64,000 nucleotides of DNA from Sphingomonas sp. GTDB taxonomy: Bacteria > Pseudomonadota > Alphaproteobacteria > Sphingomonadales > Sphingomonadaceae. Below, piece by piece: positions 19,451 to 29,556 of this stretch. The notes beneath the pieces are model-generated. The model had not been told where the DNA came from, made no database searches, and saw only the letters and a list, made by a program, of their open reading frames with translations. Location: the NCBI RefSeq assembly GCF_019635455.1, contig NZ_JAHBZJ010000001.1:434001-498000 (forward strand), read 5' to 3'. Positions within the stretch are counted from its first letter, which is position 1; each line of letters starts with the position of its first letter. The position numbers and the translations under genes are program-made.

Positions 19451-20145
19451 GGTCGGCACGGCGGCGTCTTACCGTTTTCGTGCTGATCGGGATAGCCGCT
19501 TATGTGCTGGCGATGGTGGCGACCATGCCGGCCAGTCTGTTCGTCAAGAACCGGCCATGGCGAACCGGCGTCGCCGGGACGCTGTGGAATGGCGAGGTCG
19601 GCGTCGCTGGCGGGACGAAGTTCGAATGGCACTGGGCGCCGCTGCGGTCGATCACCAGTCTCGCCTTCGCCGCCGACTGGACGGCGACGGGTCCCGATAC
19701 CGATATGGGCGGACGCGTGCTCGCGCGGTTCGGACGCACCGTGCTGGATCGGGTGAGCGGCAGCGCCCATGCCTCGCTGCTCCAGGCGATCCAGCCCGAC
19801 CTTCCCTTTACCTGCGACCTGGTGATGCAGATCGAGTTCGACTCGATCGCGATCGGCGGGGGATCGGACAACCGGATCGACGGCAAACTGAACACCGATC
19901 CCGGCGTCTGCACGCCCAAGGGCGGGGGCAGCGCCGTCCCCGTACCGGCCCTCTTTCTCATCGCGGAGAAGGTTGGGACGCTCACCCGGATCCGCGTGAC
20001 CCCGATGGCCCAGCGCCGCCAGACGCTGATCGACGCGACATTGACCGAGGATGGCCGGCTGAAGCTCACCGTGACGCCCGATGGCGCACGCATCCTGCCG
20101 TTCGTCGGACTGCCGGGCGGCGCGTCGCTCGACGGAACGCTTTAG
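19369..20145 (+). CDS. gspN: Type II secretion system protein GspN
   Basis: A 258-residue bitopic protein with one N-terminal membrane anchor (ARRRLTVFVLIGIAAYVLAM, about residues 30-56) and a periplasmic domain in the GspN pattern: SLFVKNRPWRTGVAGTLWNG, and a C-terminal part ending in ILPFVGLPGGASLDGTL. GspN is an accessory component in some type II systems with no settled function. The ATG at 19369 is supported by GGAGGG 12 bases upstream, and later starts would cut the membrane segment. This forces an overlap with the 5' end of the divergent binding-protein gene. It is the only rightward gene in this half of the cluster. Confidence 0.78.
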   Translation: MPAATDTLIAAASADPGDAAPVFGRASWSARRRLTVFVLIGIAAYVLAMVATMPASLFVKNRPWRTGVAGTLWNGEVGVAGGTKFEWHWAPLRSITSLAFAADWTATGPDTDMGGRVLARFGRTVLDRVSGSAHASLLQAIQPDLPFTCDLVMQIEFDSIAIGGGSDNRIDGKLNTDPGVCTPKGGGSAVPVPALFLIAEKVGTLTRIRVTPMAQRRQTLIDATLTEDGRLKLTVTPDGARILPFVGLPGGASLDGTL

Positions 20146-20146
20146 A

Positions 20147-20407
20147 CTAATCGATAATCCGCGACTCATGCGTGATCGCCGACGGGAAGTCCGAGATATT
20201 TCGCCCTACCAGTTCGTCAAGCGCGTCGCCCGCGCTCACGGCAATCGTCTGCTTCACGGGCGCGAGATTTGGAAATTCGGGATCGAACGCCTGCACCAGT
20301 GCGAAATAGGCGATCGGATCGCGCTCGCTAGTCGTTGACCATTCGTGGCCCGTATACCAGCGGTCGGCGGACGCGATTTGAATGACATCGACGATCACTG
20401 CCGCCAT
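20147..20407 (-). CDS. Small protein of unknown function in the type II secretion cluster
   Basis: An 86-residue reading frame 19 bases downstream of gspF on the same strand, with AGGGGGG about 6 bases before its ATG. It is acidic, has no signal peptide or membrane segment, and reads like real protein: MAAVIVDVIQIASADRWYTG at the start and DELVGRNISDFPSAITHES near the end. Base composition is clearly less G+C-rich than in the neighbours. I do not recognise the family. It could be the last cistron of gspLMEF or a recently acquired small gene. Confidence 0.5.
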   Translation of the reverse strand: MAAVIVDVIQIASADRWYTGHEWSTTSERDPIAYFALVQAFDPEFPNLAPVKQTIAVSAGDALDELVGRNISDFPSAITHESRIID

Positions 20408-20426
20408 TAACGCCCCCCTGATTGAG

Positions 20427-21649
20427 TCATAGCGTCACCAGATCGTTCAGATTGATGATCGGCAGCAGGATCGCCAGCACCATCATCAGCACCATGCCGC
20501 CCATCAGCAGCAGCACCAGCGGTTCGACCAGCGCGACCAGCGTGCCGGTCACCGCGTCCAGTTCGCGTTCCAGCTCGTCCGCCGCGCGCGACAGGGCCGG
20601 ACCCAGCTTCCCCGACGCTTCGCCCGATGCCACGATCGCGGTCAGCATCATCGGGAAGACCGCGGCCTCGCTCATCGCTGCGCGCAGGCTGATGCCTTCG
20701 CGCACCCGTGCGGCGACATGGAGGGCGCGGCCCTGCACCCACTTATTGGGGGTCACCGCGGCCGCCGCGTGCAGCGCATCGACCAGCGGTACCGCGCTTT
20801 CGACCAGCGTGGCGAGGCTGCCGGCGAAGCGCGCGGCATTGTGCTGGCGCGAAAAGCGGCGGAACGGCCAGCGTTCGGTGAATGCCTTATGCACCCGCAA
20901 CCGGTTCGCCGGAACCGCGACCCAGCGCCCGAACACCAGGAAGCCGATCAGCGCGGCGAGCAGGATGTAGAGGCCATATGCCTGGAGAAACCCCGATACG
21001 GCGATCAGCACGCGGGTGAGCAGCGGCAGATCGGTGCCGCGCGATACGAACACCTTCACGATGTCCGGAATCACATAGACGAGCAGCAGCACGATCACGC
21101 CGAGCGACACCGTCGCGAGCAGACCCGGATAGAGCAGCGCGAGTTGCAGTTTCTGTGCGTTCGCCTGCCGGTTCTCGACGAAATGGGCGAGGTGGTTCAG
21201 CACGTCGGTCAATTTCCCCGACGCCTCCCCCGCCGCCACCGACGCGCGATAGAATTCGGGGAATACCCTGGGGTGGGTTCCCAGCGCGCTCGCGAAGCTG
21301 CGCCCGTCGAGCACCGCCGCGCGCACGTCCATCAGCACGCCCGCCACCTTCTGCGCCTCGGCCTGGCTCGCCGCCAGCCGCAGCGATTCCTCGACCGGGA
21401 TGTCGGACCCGACCAGCGTCGCGATCTGCCGCGTGGCGGTCGCGAGCTGACGCGCGCTCAGCCCGGCGCGGCCCAGTTTCGGCAATTCGATGCGCCCGAT
21501 CGATCGGCGTTCCGACGCCGGCTCCACCGCGATCGGCAGCAACCCCTGTTCGCGCAACAGGCTGCGCGCGGCGGCGGGCGAGGCGGCATCGATCGTTCCG
21601 CGCTTCGCGGCACCCGCCGCATCGGCTGCGCGATAGGCAAAGGCCGGCA

Positions 21650-21650
<1 letters not shown>
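20427..21650 (-). CDS. gspF: Type II secretion inner membrane platform protein GspF
   Basis: Polytopic core of the inner-membrane platform. It has 407 residues with two copies of the T2SSF domain. The first begins around LSARQLATATRQIATLVGSD (residues 64-83). The second begins around RQHNAARFAGSLATLVESAV and ends with three closely spaced hydrophobic segments. SVAAGEASGKLTDVLNHLA in the first copy and AIVASGEASGKLGPALSRA in the second are matching repeat motifs. The ATG overlaps the gspE stop (TCAT at 21648-21652). Part of the leftward gspL-M-E-F operon. Confidence 0.93.
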
Positions 21651-23160
<1,510 letters not shown>

Positions 23161-23164
<4 letters not shown>

Positions 23165-23667
23165 TGGGCCAGTTCCACGCTGGCGCGCACCCGGCCGGTC
23201 GCGCCACCCGGCGACATGGTCAGCCTGCGGACACGCAATGGAGTGGTCCGTTCGATATCGGCGATCCATCCGATCACGGCCTGATAGGGGGCATCGGCGA
23301 TCTCGGCGGTCAGGCCGTCGGCGATCGGGTTGAAGGTCGCGGTGATGCCGGTCGCCTGCGCCGACGCATCCGCCATGTCGATGGGCGCGCCCCCGCGCAT
23401 CGCCGGCCGCGCGGATGCGGGCGCCAGTACGCCGGCGGCGATCACCCGCGCGGTCAGCGTCTCGCTGGTCCGGATATCGGCGATCGCATCGGCGCGCGCG
23501 GCCTGGATCGGCCGGATGATCCCGAAGATCAGGATGAGCACCACGATCAGCGTGGCGAGCGTCCCGACCAGCCAGCGTTCCCGCCGGCTGATCCCGCCCC
23601 ACCACAGGTCGAGCTTCAGCAATGCCGCATCCAGCGCCGGCAGGCGGATGATCCGCACCCGGCTCAT
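23161..23667 (-). CDS. gspM: Type II secretion protein GspM
   Basis: A 168-residue bitopic inner-membrane protein. A cytoplasmic N terminus is followed by a membrane span (LVGTLATLIVVLILIFGI, about residues 33-52) and a periplasmic ferredoxin-like domain. The opening pattern (WWGGISRRERWLVG) is typical of GspM. In known systems GspM pairs with GspL and links the ATPase to the pseudopilus. The ATG overlaps the gspL stop and the stop overlaps the GTG of gspE, so L, M and E are coupled. Confidence 0.85.
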
Positions 23668-24758
23668 GGTCGCACCGTCACGGTCACGCCGCCATCGGGC
23701 GCGGCGGCGACGTCGCCGGTCAGCCCCGCCTGCCGCAAGGCCGTCCGCACCTGTCCCGCCAGATCCGGCGCGGTCGGCGCGAGATCGAGGATCAGCGCAC
23801 CGCCGTCGAACCGCATCGATCGCGCCGTCCCGGCGGCGCCCAGCGGCGCGAGCGCCTGCGACGCCCTGGTCAGGAGTGGCAGGAACGCGCCGGGCGCCCC
23901 GCTTCCCGGCGGCGGCAGCAGGTCCATCACCGCGCTGTCGAGATCGCCCGACAGGTTCGCGCCGGGTGCCGCCGCCGCCACTGTCGCGCGCAGATCCGCC
24001 GCCCGTCGCTCCGCGATCGCGCGGAGCATCACCGTGTCCGCCGCCGCGATCACGATATGCGCCGCCGCGCCCGCCGCCGCGATCCAGCCCAGCCGGCGCA
24101 GCCAGCCGCTTCGCCGGATCGAACGCCGCGCATAGGCGCCCTGCCGCAGGTCGATCGCGGGATTGAGCAACCGCGTCGCCAGCCCGTCGCCCGCGCCCGG
24201 CCATGGCGATTGCGGCAACGCCCCGACCGGCGCCGCGCCATGGGTCCAGACGCGCGGGCGCCCGGCGCTTTCCCAAACCGGCCCGATCAGGCCGGCGCCG
24301 ACCGCGAAACCCGCACCATCGCCACTGCGCACCAGCACGCGCCCGCCCGCGCTTTCCGCGCACCATTCGCCCGCGTCCGGCACCGGCAATGCCAGCGGGT
24401 CCGGCACCATCGCCGCATGGTCGAGACCCGCCGCCTGCGCCAGTTCGACCCATTCGCGCATCCGCGCATGGCTGACCACTGCCGCCAGATAGCGTTTCGG
24501 CCCGACCTGCGCGCCCAGCGCCACGTGAACCGATTCGATCGGATCGGCGATGCGATCCTCGATCGCGAAGGGCAGCGCCGCCAGCCGCCGGGCATGACTG
24601 GCCAGCGGAAGATCGACGGCGAGCAGCAATACCGATTCGCCCGGCACCAGCACGGTTGCAGGACCGCCCGGCTCGGCTATGATCAGCCGTCCCCCGGACA
24701 GCGCCCACACGCCGTCCGCCGGGCCTTCAGTGGCACCTGATATGGCTGGGCCGGTCAT
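23664..24758 (-). CDS. gspL: Type II secretion protein GspL
   Basis: A 364-residue inner-membrane protein that recruits GspE. The N-terminal cytoplasmic part has the actin-like GspL fold, with ESVLLLAVDLPLASHARRLA followed by LPFAIEDRIADPIESVHVAL, a strong family signature. A membrane segment (LGWIAAAGAAAHIVIAAAD) near residue 240 precedes a periplasmic domain. The start at 24758 is chosen because homology-like sequence begins here; 36 bases separate it from the most upstream start of the divergent gspG. First gene of the leftward operon. Confidence 0.87.
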   Translation of the reverse strand: MTGPAISGATEGPADGVWALSGGRLIIAEPGGPATVLVPGESVLLLAVDLPLASHARRLAALPFAIEDRIADPIESVHVALGAQVGPKRYLAAVVSHARMREWVELAQAAGLDHAAMVPDPLALPVPDAGEWCAESAGGRVLVRSGDGAGFAVGAGLIGPVWESAGRPRVWTHGAAPVGALPQSPWPGAGDGLATRLLNPAIDLRQGAYARRSIRRSGWLRRLGWIAAAGAAAHIVIAAADTVMLRAIAERRAADLRATVAAAAPGANLSGDLDSAVMDLLPPPGSGAPGAFLPLLTRASQALAPLGAAGTARSMRFDGGALILDLAPTAPDLAGQVRTALRQAGLTGDVAAAPDGGVTVTVRP

Positions 24759-24794
24759 GATATCGGATGTCCCGGCTGTAACATTGCTTTCACG

Positions 24795-25319
24795 ATGGAG
24801 ACGCATGTGGCCGCGATGCGCATAGTTTTGAAACAGTTCGATGACAACGTGACAGCCTGCGCCGATCAGGGCAAGGCTCGCCGGTGCGATCGCCGTGCGG
24901 TATCGCATGGCGAGACGGGCCTCACGCTGCTGGAAATGATCGTGGTGCTGGTCATCATCGCGATCGTTGCGGGGCTGGTGACGATGAACGTGATCGGCCG
25001 TCCGGATCAGGCGCGCGTCACCACGACGACCACCAATCTGAAGACGCTCTCGGCGGCGCTCAAGACCTATCGGCTGGACAATGGCCAATATCCGACCACG
25101 CAACAGGGGTTGAAGGCGCTGGTCGAAAAGCCGACGACACCGCCGCTGCCCACCAGCTGGCCGGAGGGCGGCTATGTCAGCGAGAATCCGGTCGATGCCT
25201 GGGGCAATCCCTATGTCTATGCCTCGACCGGATCGTCCTTCGAACTCAAATCGCTGGGCAAGGACGGCAAGCCGGGTGGCGAGGGTCTCGACGCCGATCT
25301 CGATTCGAAGGGCGGGTAG
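24795..25319 (+). CDS. gspG: Type II secretion major pseudopilin GspG
   Basis: Main subunit of the pseudopilus. The prepilin site is HGETG before LTLLEMIVVLVIIAIVAG, with Glu at +5; the residue after the cleaved Gly is Leu rather than the usual Phe. The C-terminal half is textbook GspG: LKTYRLDNGQYPTTQQGLKA, VDAWGNPYVYAS and a DGKPGGEGLDADL end with calcium-site-like acidic residues. The leader would be about 43 residues from the ATG at 24795, about 36 from 24816, or 25 from a GTG at 24849. All are longer than usual, and the true start is uncertain. First gene of gspG-H-I-C-D. Confidence 0.9.
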   Translation: METHVAAMRIVLKQFDDNVTACADQGKARRCDRRAVSHGETGLTLLEMIVVLVIIAIVAGLVTMNVIGRPDQARVTTTTTNLKTLSAALKTYRLDNGQYPTTQQGLKALVEKPTTPPLPTSWPEGGYVSENPVDAWGNPYVYASTGSSFELKSLGKDGKPGGEGLDADLDSKGG

Positions 25320-25323
25320 GATC

Positions 25324-25872
25324 GTGTCGGGGGCGGCGCAGCTGACGGGCATCGGCGCTGTCGATCCTGTGCGGGGTCACCCGTCCGTCGCCCGATACAG
25401 GGCTTCGCACGCCCAACGTGTCGCGCACGCCACCTCCGGCATGACGTTGATCGAGATGCTGATCGTCCTCGTCATCATCGGGATCGCCGCCGGCGGCGTG
25501 GCGCTCGGGATCGGCGCGGCGACCCGCGCGCCCTCCGCCGAATCGGAGGCGCGCCGCCTTGCCATCCGGCTTCAGGCGGCGGCCGACGACGCGATGGTCG
25601 GCGATCGGATGATCGCCTTCACCGTCGAACCGCACGGCTATGGCTTCGCGGCGGTGTCCCGCGACGGCAAGCTAGCCCCGCTCAGCGAAGGGCTTGCCTA
25701 TCACCAGGTTCCCGGCGGCATCTCGGTCAGTATCGACGCCGCGCCACCGGTGATGCTGGGCGTGGACGGCAGCGGCAAGCCGCTGACCGCGACGGTGGAA
25801 AACGGCACGCAACGCTGGATCGTCCGCTATGACGGCATCACCGCCACCGCCAGCAGGGCCGACCCGTCGTGA
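25324..25872 (+). CDS. gspH: Type II secretion minor pseudopilin GspH
   Basis: Minor pseudopilin with prepilin site ATSG before MTLIEMLIVLVIIGIAAGG and Glu at +5. The mature domain is of GspH size and has ARRLAIRLQAAADDAMVGD, typical of the family. The frame has no ATG close to the cleavage site. GTG at 25324, just after the gspG stop and behind a GGGTAGGA sequence, is my best start and gives a leader of about 39 residues; GTG at 25369 is an alternative. The end overlaps gspI (GTGA). Confidence 0.82.
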   Translation: MSGAAQLTGIGAVDPVRGHPSVARYRASHAQRVAHATSGMTLIEMLIVLVIIGIAAGGVALGIGAATRAPSAESEARRLAIRLQAAADDAMVGDRMIAFTVEPHGYGFAAVSRDGKLAPLSEGLAYHQVPGGISVSIDAAPPVMLGVDGSGKPLTATVENGTQRWIVRYDGITATASRADPS

Positions 25873-26225
25873 AGGGGGAAGACGGCTTTTCGCTGATCGA
25901 GGCGCTGGTGGCGCTGGCGGTACTGGCGATCGCCACGGTGGGCCTTGTCCGCGCACTGGAAAGCCATATCGATTCGACGCGCGGGATGGAGCGGCGCGCA
26001 ACGGCGATGTGGGTCGCGGAAAACCGCCTGGCCGACCTCCAGCTCGCCGACCCCGCCGCCACCGCCGCGACGGCGGAGATGCTGGGCCAGCAATGGCAGG
26101 TGAAGGTCGCCCGCACCCGCACCGAGGATGCGGCGATCGACAAGGTGCGGATCGACGTCTTCGCGACCGGTGAGCGATCCCCGCTTGCATCGCTCGACGG
26201 CTTCGTGAAGGGCGGCGGCGCATGA
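25869..26225 (+). CDS. gspI: Type II secretion minor pseudopilin GspI
   Basis: A 118-residue minor pseudopilin with a short six-residue leader and a clean prepilin site (KGEDG before FSLIEALVALAVLAIATVG). The family signature MWVAENRLADLQL is at about residue 47. In studied systems GspI, J and K form the tip complex; here gspI is separated from gspJ and gspK by about 7.5 kb and lies on the other strand. GTG start overlapping the gspH stop; the end overlaps gspC. Confidence 0.9.
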   Translation: MKGEDGFSLIEALVALAVLAIATVGLVRALESHIDSTRGMERRATAMWVAENRLADLQLADPAATAATAEMLGQQWQVKVARTRTEDAAIDKVRIDVFATGERSPLASLDGFVKGGGA

Positions 26226-27025
26226 TCCGCGTTCTCGACCTCTCTGTGCGGCAAAGCCGGACCGCGCTCGATATCGCGACTGCGGCGGTCATCATATCTG
26301 TGGCGATCGCGCTTGCCGGACTGACATGGCGACTCGCCGGTCATGCCGGCACCGGCGCGGTCACGGTGCCGTCCGGCGCGCGCCCCGTCGCTGCGATCGC
26401 CGATCCGGCGCCGGCGCTCGCCTGGGCGCCGTTCGGCCGGACGGCGATCACCGACGCCACCCGGGCCACCAGCCTGCCCCTCAAGCTGAAGGGCGTGTTC
26501 GCCGCCAGCCCCGCCTCGCTGTCGGTCGCCTATATCGAGGTGGGGGGGCAGCCGGCGGTGCCGTTCCGCATCGGCGAGGCTCCGGGCGGCGGCGTGATCG
26601 AGGGGATCCTGCGCGACCGCGTGCTTCTGCGCGTCAACGGCAATATCGAATTTCTCGCCTTTCCCGATCCCACGCTGACCGCAGCGCAACAGGCCGCCGC
26701 CGCGAGCGCCCAGCCGCAGGGCGCGCCCGGGCAACAGCCAGGCCAGGCCCCGGCGGCACCGCCGGCGGTGCAGGCCCAGCCGCCCGCTGCGGCATCGGGC
26801 GCGCTCTCCGGTCTCAGCCCGGCGCCAGGTGGTGGCTTGCAGGTCGGCGCCGCCGCGCCGCCGGGCCTGCGCCCGGGTGACGTCGTCACCTCGATCAACG
26901 GGACCGCCGTTTCGTCCCAGGCCGCCGCTGCCGCCGCCATCGCCGCAGCGCAGGCGAGCGGCTCCGCCCAGATCCAGATCACCCGCGACGGAAAGCCCGT
27001 GACGCTGACCGTCCCGCTCCGCTAG
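26222..27025 (+). CDS. gspC: Type II secretion protein GspC
   Basis: A 267-residue bitopic protein linking the inner-membrane platform to the secretin. A membrane span (AAVIISVAIALAGLTWRLA, about residues 21-39) precedes the periplasmic HR domain (LPLKLKGVFAASPASLSVAY to VLLRVNGNIEFL, about residues 85-148). A low-complexity Ala/Pro/Gln linker follows (about 152-195), then a PDZ-like domain (GLRPGDVVTSINGTAVSS) ending in DGKPVTLTVPLR. ATG overlaps the gspI stop; gspD begins 10 bases after its stop. Confidence 0.87.
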   Translation: MIRVLDLSVRQSRTALDIATAAVIISVAIALAGLTWRLAGHAGTGAVTVPSGARPVAAIADPAPALAWAPFGRTAITDATRATSLPLKLKGVFAASPASLSVAYIEVGGQPAVPFRIGEAPGGGVIEGILRDRVLLRVNGNIEFLAFPDPTLTAAQQAAAASAQPQGAPGQQPGQAPAAPPAVQAQPPAAASGALSGLSPAPGGGLQVGAAAPPGLRPGDVVTSINGTAVSSQAAAAAAIAAAQASGSAQIQITRDGKPVTLTVPLR

Positions 27026-27035
27026 GGGTCGCACC

Positions 27036-29090
27036 GTGCCGAATCCGATCCGCAACACCTTTCTCGCCCTGGCGCTCGCCGCAACGGTCGCTCAGCCCGT
27101 GGTCGCGCAACAGGGGGACGCCGCCGACATCGTCGTGAACATGCGCGGCGTCGAGATTGCCGACGTCGCCGACCAGATTTCGCGGCTGACCGGCCGGACG
27201 CTGATCCTCGATCCGGCGGTGAAGGGCGTGGTCACCGTCACCTCCGCCACACCCCTCTCGCGCGGGGGCGTGTGGGAATTGTTCCTGTCGGTGCTGCGCG
27301 CCAATGGCTATGCCGCCGTGCGATCGGGCCGGGCCTGGCGGATCGTCGCCGCCGCGAACGCGGTGCGCGACGGTGGCGTCCCCTCTCGCGGGGCATCGGG
27401 ACAGGAACTGGTCACGCGGATGATCCGCCTCGCCAACGTCCCCGCCGCCGAAGCGGCGCGCGTGGTGCGGCCGCTGGTCGCCAGCTTCGGCAGTGTCGAG
27501 GCGCTCGCTCAGCCCAATGCGGTCGTCGTCACCGATTATGCCGACAATGTCCGCCGGATCGAGGGCATATTGCGCTCGCTCGACGGCAATGGCAGCGGCC
27601 AGACCTTCGCCACCATCACCCTGCGCAACGGCAGCGCGGCGGACGTGGCACAGGCGGTGCAGACCGCGCTCGGCGATCCGACCGCCGGCGGCGCGCGGGT
27701 CGCGGCCGATGCGCGCAGCAACACCATCATCGTGCGGGGCGCCCCCGCCGCCGTCGCCGACGCGCGGCGGATGATCGCCTCGCTCGACACGCCGGGTGGG
27801 GCGACCCCGATCACCCGTGTCTTCCGCCTGAACTATGCCGATGCCGAAGCGGTCACCGACGTGCTGCGCGGCGTGCTGGGGCAGGAATCGACGACGACCA
27901 ATCCGGTCGCGCGCAGCCTGTCCGGCAGCAGCGCGTCGCGCAGCCCGACCAGCGCGCTGGGCAGCCTTATCGCTTCGGGTGGCACGAGCGCGGCCCAGAC
28001 CGCCGCAGCGGCCGCCGGCGCCGCCGCCCAGCAGGCGCAGCAAGCATCGTCATCGACCCAGGGCGCGCAATCGACGCCTCAGGGCTTTTCGACGCCTGAG
28101 CTGGTCGTCCAGCCCTCGCCCGACATCAACGCCATCGTCGTGCGCGGCACACCCAGCGCGGTCGCCGCACTCGGGCCGCTGATCGCCGAACTCGACGTGC
28201 GCCGCCCCCAGGTACTGATCGAGGCAGCGATCGCCGAGATCACCGGCGACGAGGCCGAGGCGCTGGCGGTCCAGCTCGGCACCAGCGGCGCGGTGCTCGA
28301 TTCGGTCGAGGGCGCCGGAACCTCGTTCAGCACCGCCGGGCCGTCGCTCGGCACGATCCTGACGGCGCTGGGCGTCCCCGCCGGCTCGATCCTCGGCTCG
28401 GGCTTCACCGGCAACGTCGCCATCGGCAACGACTTCTCGATCCTGGTCCAGGCGCTCGGCACCTCGTCCAAGTCGAACCTGCTCTCCACGCCCCAGATCA
28501 CCACCCTCGACAACAAGGTGGGCGAGTTCGTGGTCGCCCAGGAAGTGCCGTTCATCACCGGTTCGATCCTGACCGGATCGAGCACCGTCACCCCCTATAC
28601 CTCGGTCGAACGCAAGGATGTCGGCATCACGCTGAAGGTGCTGCCGCGGATCAATGCCGGCGACACGATCCGGCTCGAGGTGATGCAGGAAGCCTCGTCG
28701 ATCGCCCCCACCCAGCTGAGCCAGGCGACCGACCTCATCACCAATCGCCGGGCGATCAACACCACCGTGCTCGCCGAAAACGGCCAGACGATCGTGCTGG
28801 GTGGCCTGACCTCCGACGATTATGGGCAGGTGAAGAGCCAGGTCCCGATCCTGGGCGATATCCCGATCCTGGGCGAGCTGTTCAAGGGGCGCCGCGAAAC
28901 CCGTGCAAAGCGCACGCTGTTCATCTTCCTCAAGCCGACGATCCTGCGCAATGGCGAGGACGCCGCCGCGATCGCCAAGGCCAAATATGCCCGGCTGCGC
29001 GCCGACGAACTGGACCAGAACAAGCCGAGCAACCTGCTGCTCAAGCCGCTTCCCCCGCGGCTGACGCTGGAGATCGACGGGATCTACTGA
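27036..29090 (+). CDS. gspD: Type II secretion secretin GspD
   Basis: Outer-membrane secretin. It has 684 residues from a GTG start with a Sec signal (TFLALALAATVAQPVVAQ). The N0 domain (IVVNMRGVEIADVADQISRL) and N1-N3 repeats follow, with a Ser/Ala/Gln-rich insert at about residues 290-350. The secretin core has RRPQVLIEAAIAEITGDEAE, SNLLSTPQITTLDNKVGEF, and the C-terminal VLGGLTSDDYGQVKSQVPIL with GDIPILGELFKGR. The C terminus (LTLEIDGIY) lacks an obvious pilotin-binding S-domain. No pilotin gene is seen in the cluster. Confidence 0.94.
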   Translation: MPNPIRNTFLALALAATVAQPVVAQQGDAADIVVNMRGVEIADVADQISRLTGRTLILDPAVKGVVTVTSATPLSRGGVWELFLSVLRANGYAAVRSGRAWRIVAAANAVRDGGVPSRGASGQELVTRMIRLANVPAAEAARVVRPLVASFGSVEALAQPNAVVVTDYADNVRRIEGILRSLDGNGSGQTFATITLRNGSAADVAQAVQTALGDPTAGGARVAADARSNTIIVRGAPAAVADARRMIASLDTPGGATPITRVFRLNYADAEAVTDVLRGVLGQESTTTNPVARSLSGSSASRSPTSALGSLIASGGTSAAQTAAAAAGAAAQQAQQASSSTQGAQSTPQGFSTPELVVQPSPDINAIVVRGTPSAVAALGPLIAELDVRRPQVLIEAAIAEITGDEAEALAVQLGTSGAVLDSVEGAGTSFSTAGPSLGTILTALGVPAGSILGSGFTGNVAIGNDFSILVQALGTSSKSNLLSTPQITTLDNKVGEFVVAQEVPFITGSILTGSSTVTPYTSVERKDVGITLKVLPRINAGDTIRLEVMQEASSIAPTQLSQATDLITNRRAINTTVLAENGQTIVLGGLTSDDYGQVKSQVPILGDIPILGELFKGRRETRAKRTLFIFLKPTILRNGEDAAAIAKAKYARLRADELDQNKPSNLLLKPLPPRLTLEIDGIY

Positions 29091-29104
29091 CCGGCCTTCC
29101 GGCC

Positions 29105-29545
29105 CTAGGCGGCCTGCGTCCAGCGGCCATTCTCGTCCTGTTTCCAGTAGCGGCGCTCGACATCATCGCGTCCGGCCAGCCCCTTCCACGCGACCCGTGC
29201 CGCGCCGATCGCCTCTCCATCAAAGAAATGAAAGGCGCGATCGAAATCCAGCGCCGCGTCACGCCATTCGCCGTCGATCAACGCGACGAAGCGGGCGCCG
29301 TTGGCGGGTTCGACCTCCGGCCCGATCAGCACCGGCTGAATCCGGTCGTCGCCCTCCCCCGCCTGGGCGTGCGGCAGGAAGCTCTCCGCCTGCCAGCTCC
29401 ACAGCGCGCCATCGATCCGCGCCCGCTGTCCCGGGTCGGCGGACACGACGAGCAGGCGTCCCCCGCCATCCACCACTTTCGCGGCGATGCCGGGGAGCGC
29501 GCGCTCCACCGGCGTCACCGTCAGGTGATAGAAATCGACCTGCAC
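29105..29545 (-). CDS. holC: DNA polymerase III subunit chi HolC
   Basis: Accessory clamp-loader subunit that contacts single-strand binding protein. It has 146 residues with the family pattern VDFYHLTVTPVERALPGIAA at the N terminus, RLLVVSADPGQRARIDGALW and SFLPHAQAGEG. It starts 11 bases after the pepA stop, so the two form an operon, an arrangement also common in other proteobacteria. Convergent with gspD. Confidence 0.88.
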   Translation of the reverse strand: MQVDFYHLTVTPVERALPGIAAKVVDGGGRLLVVSADPGQRARIDGALWSWQAESFLPHAQAGEGDDRIQPVLIGPEVEPANGARFVALIDGEWRDAALDFDRAFHFFDGEAIGAARVAWKGLAGRDDVERRYWKQDENGRWTQAA

Positions 29546-29556
29546 CCCGGCGCCGT

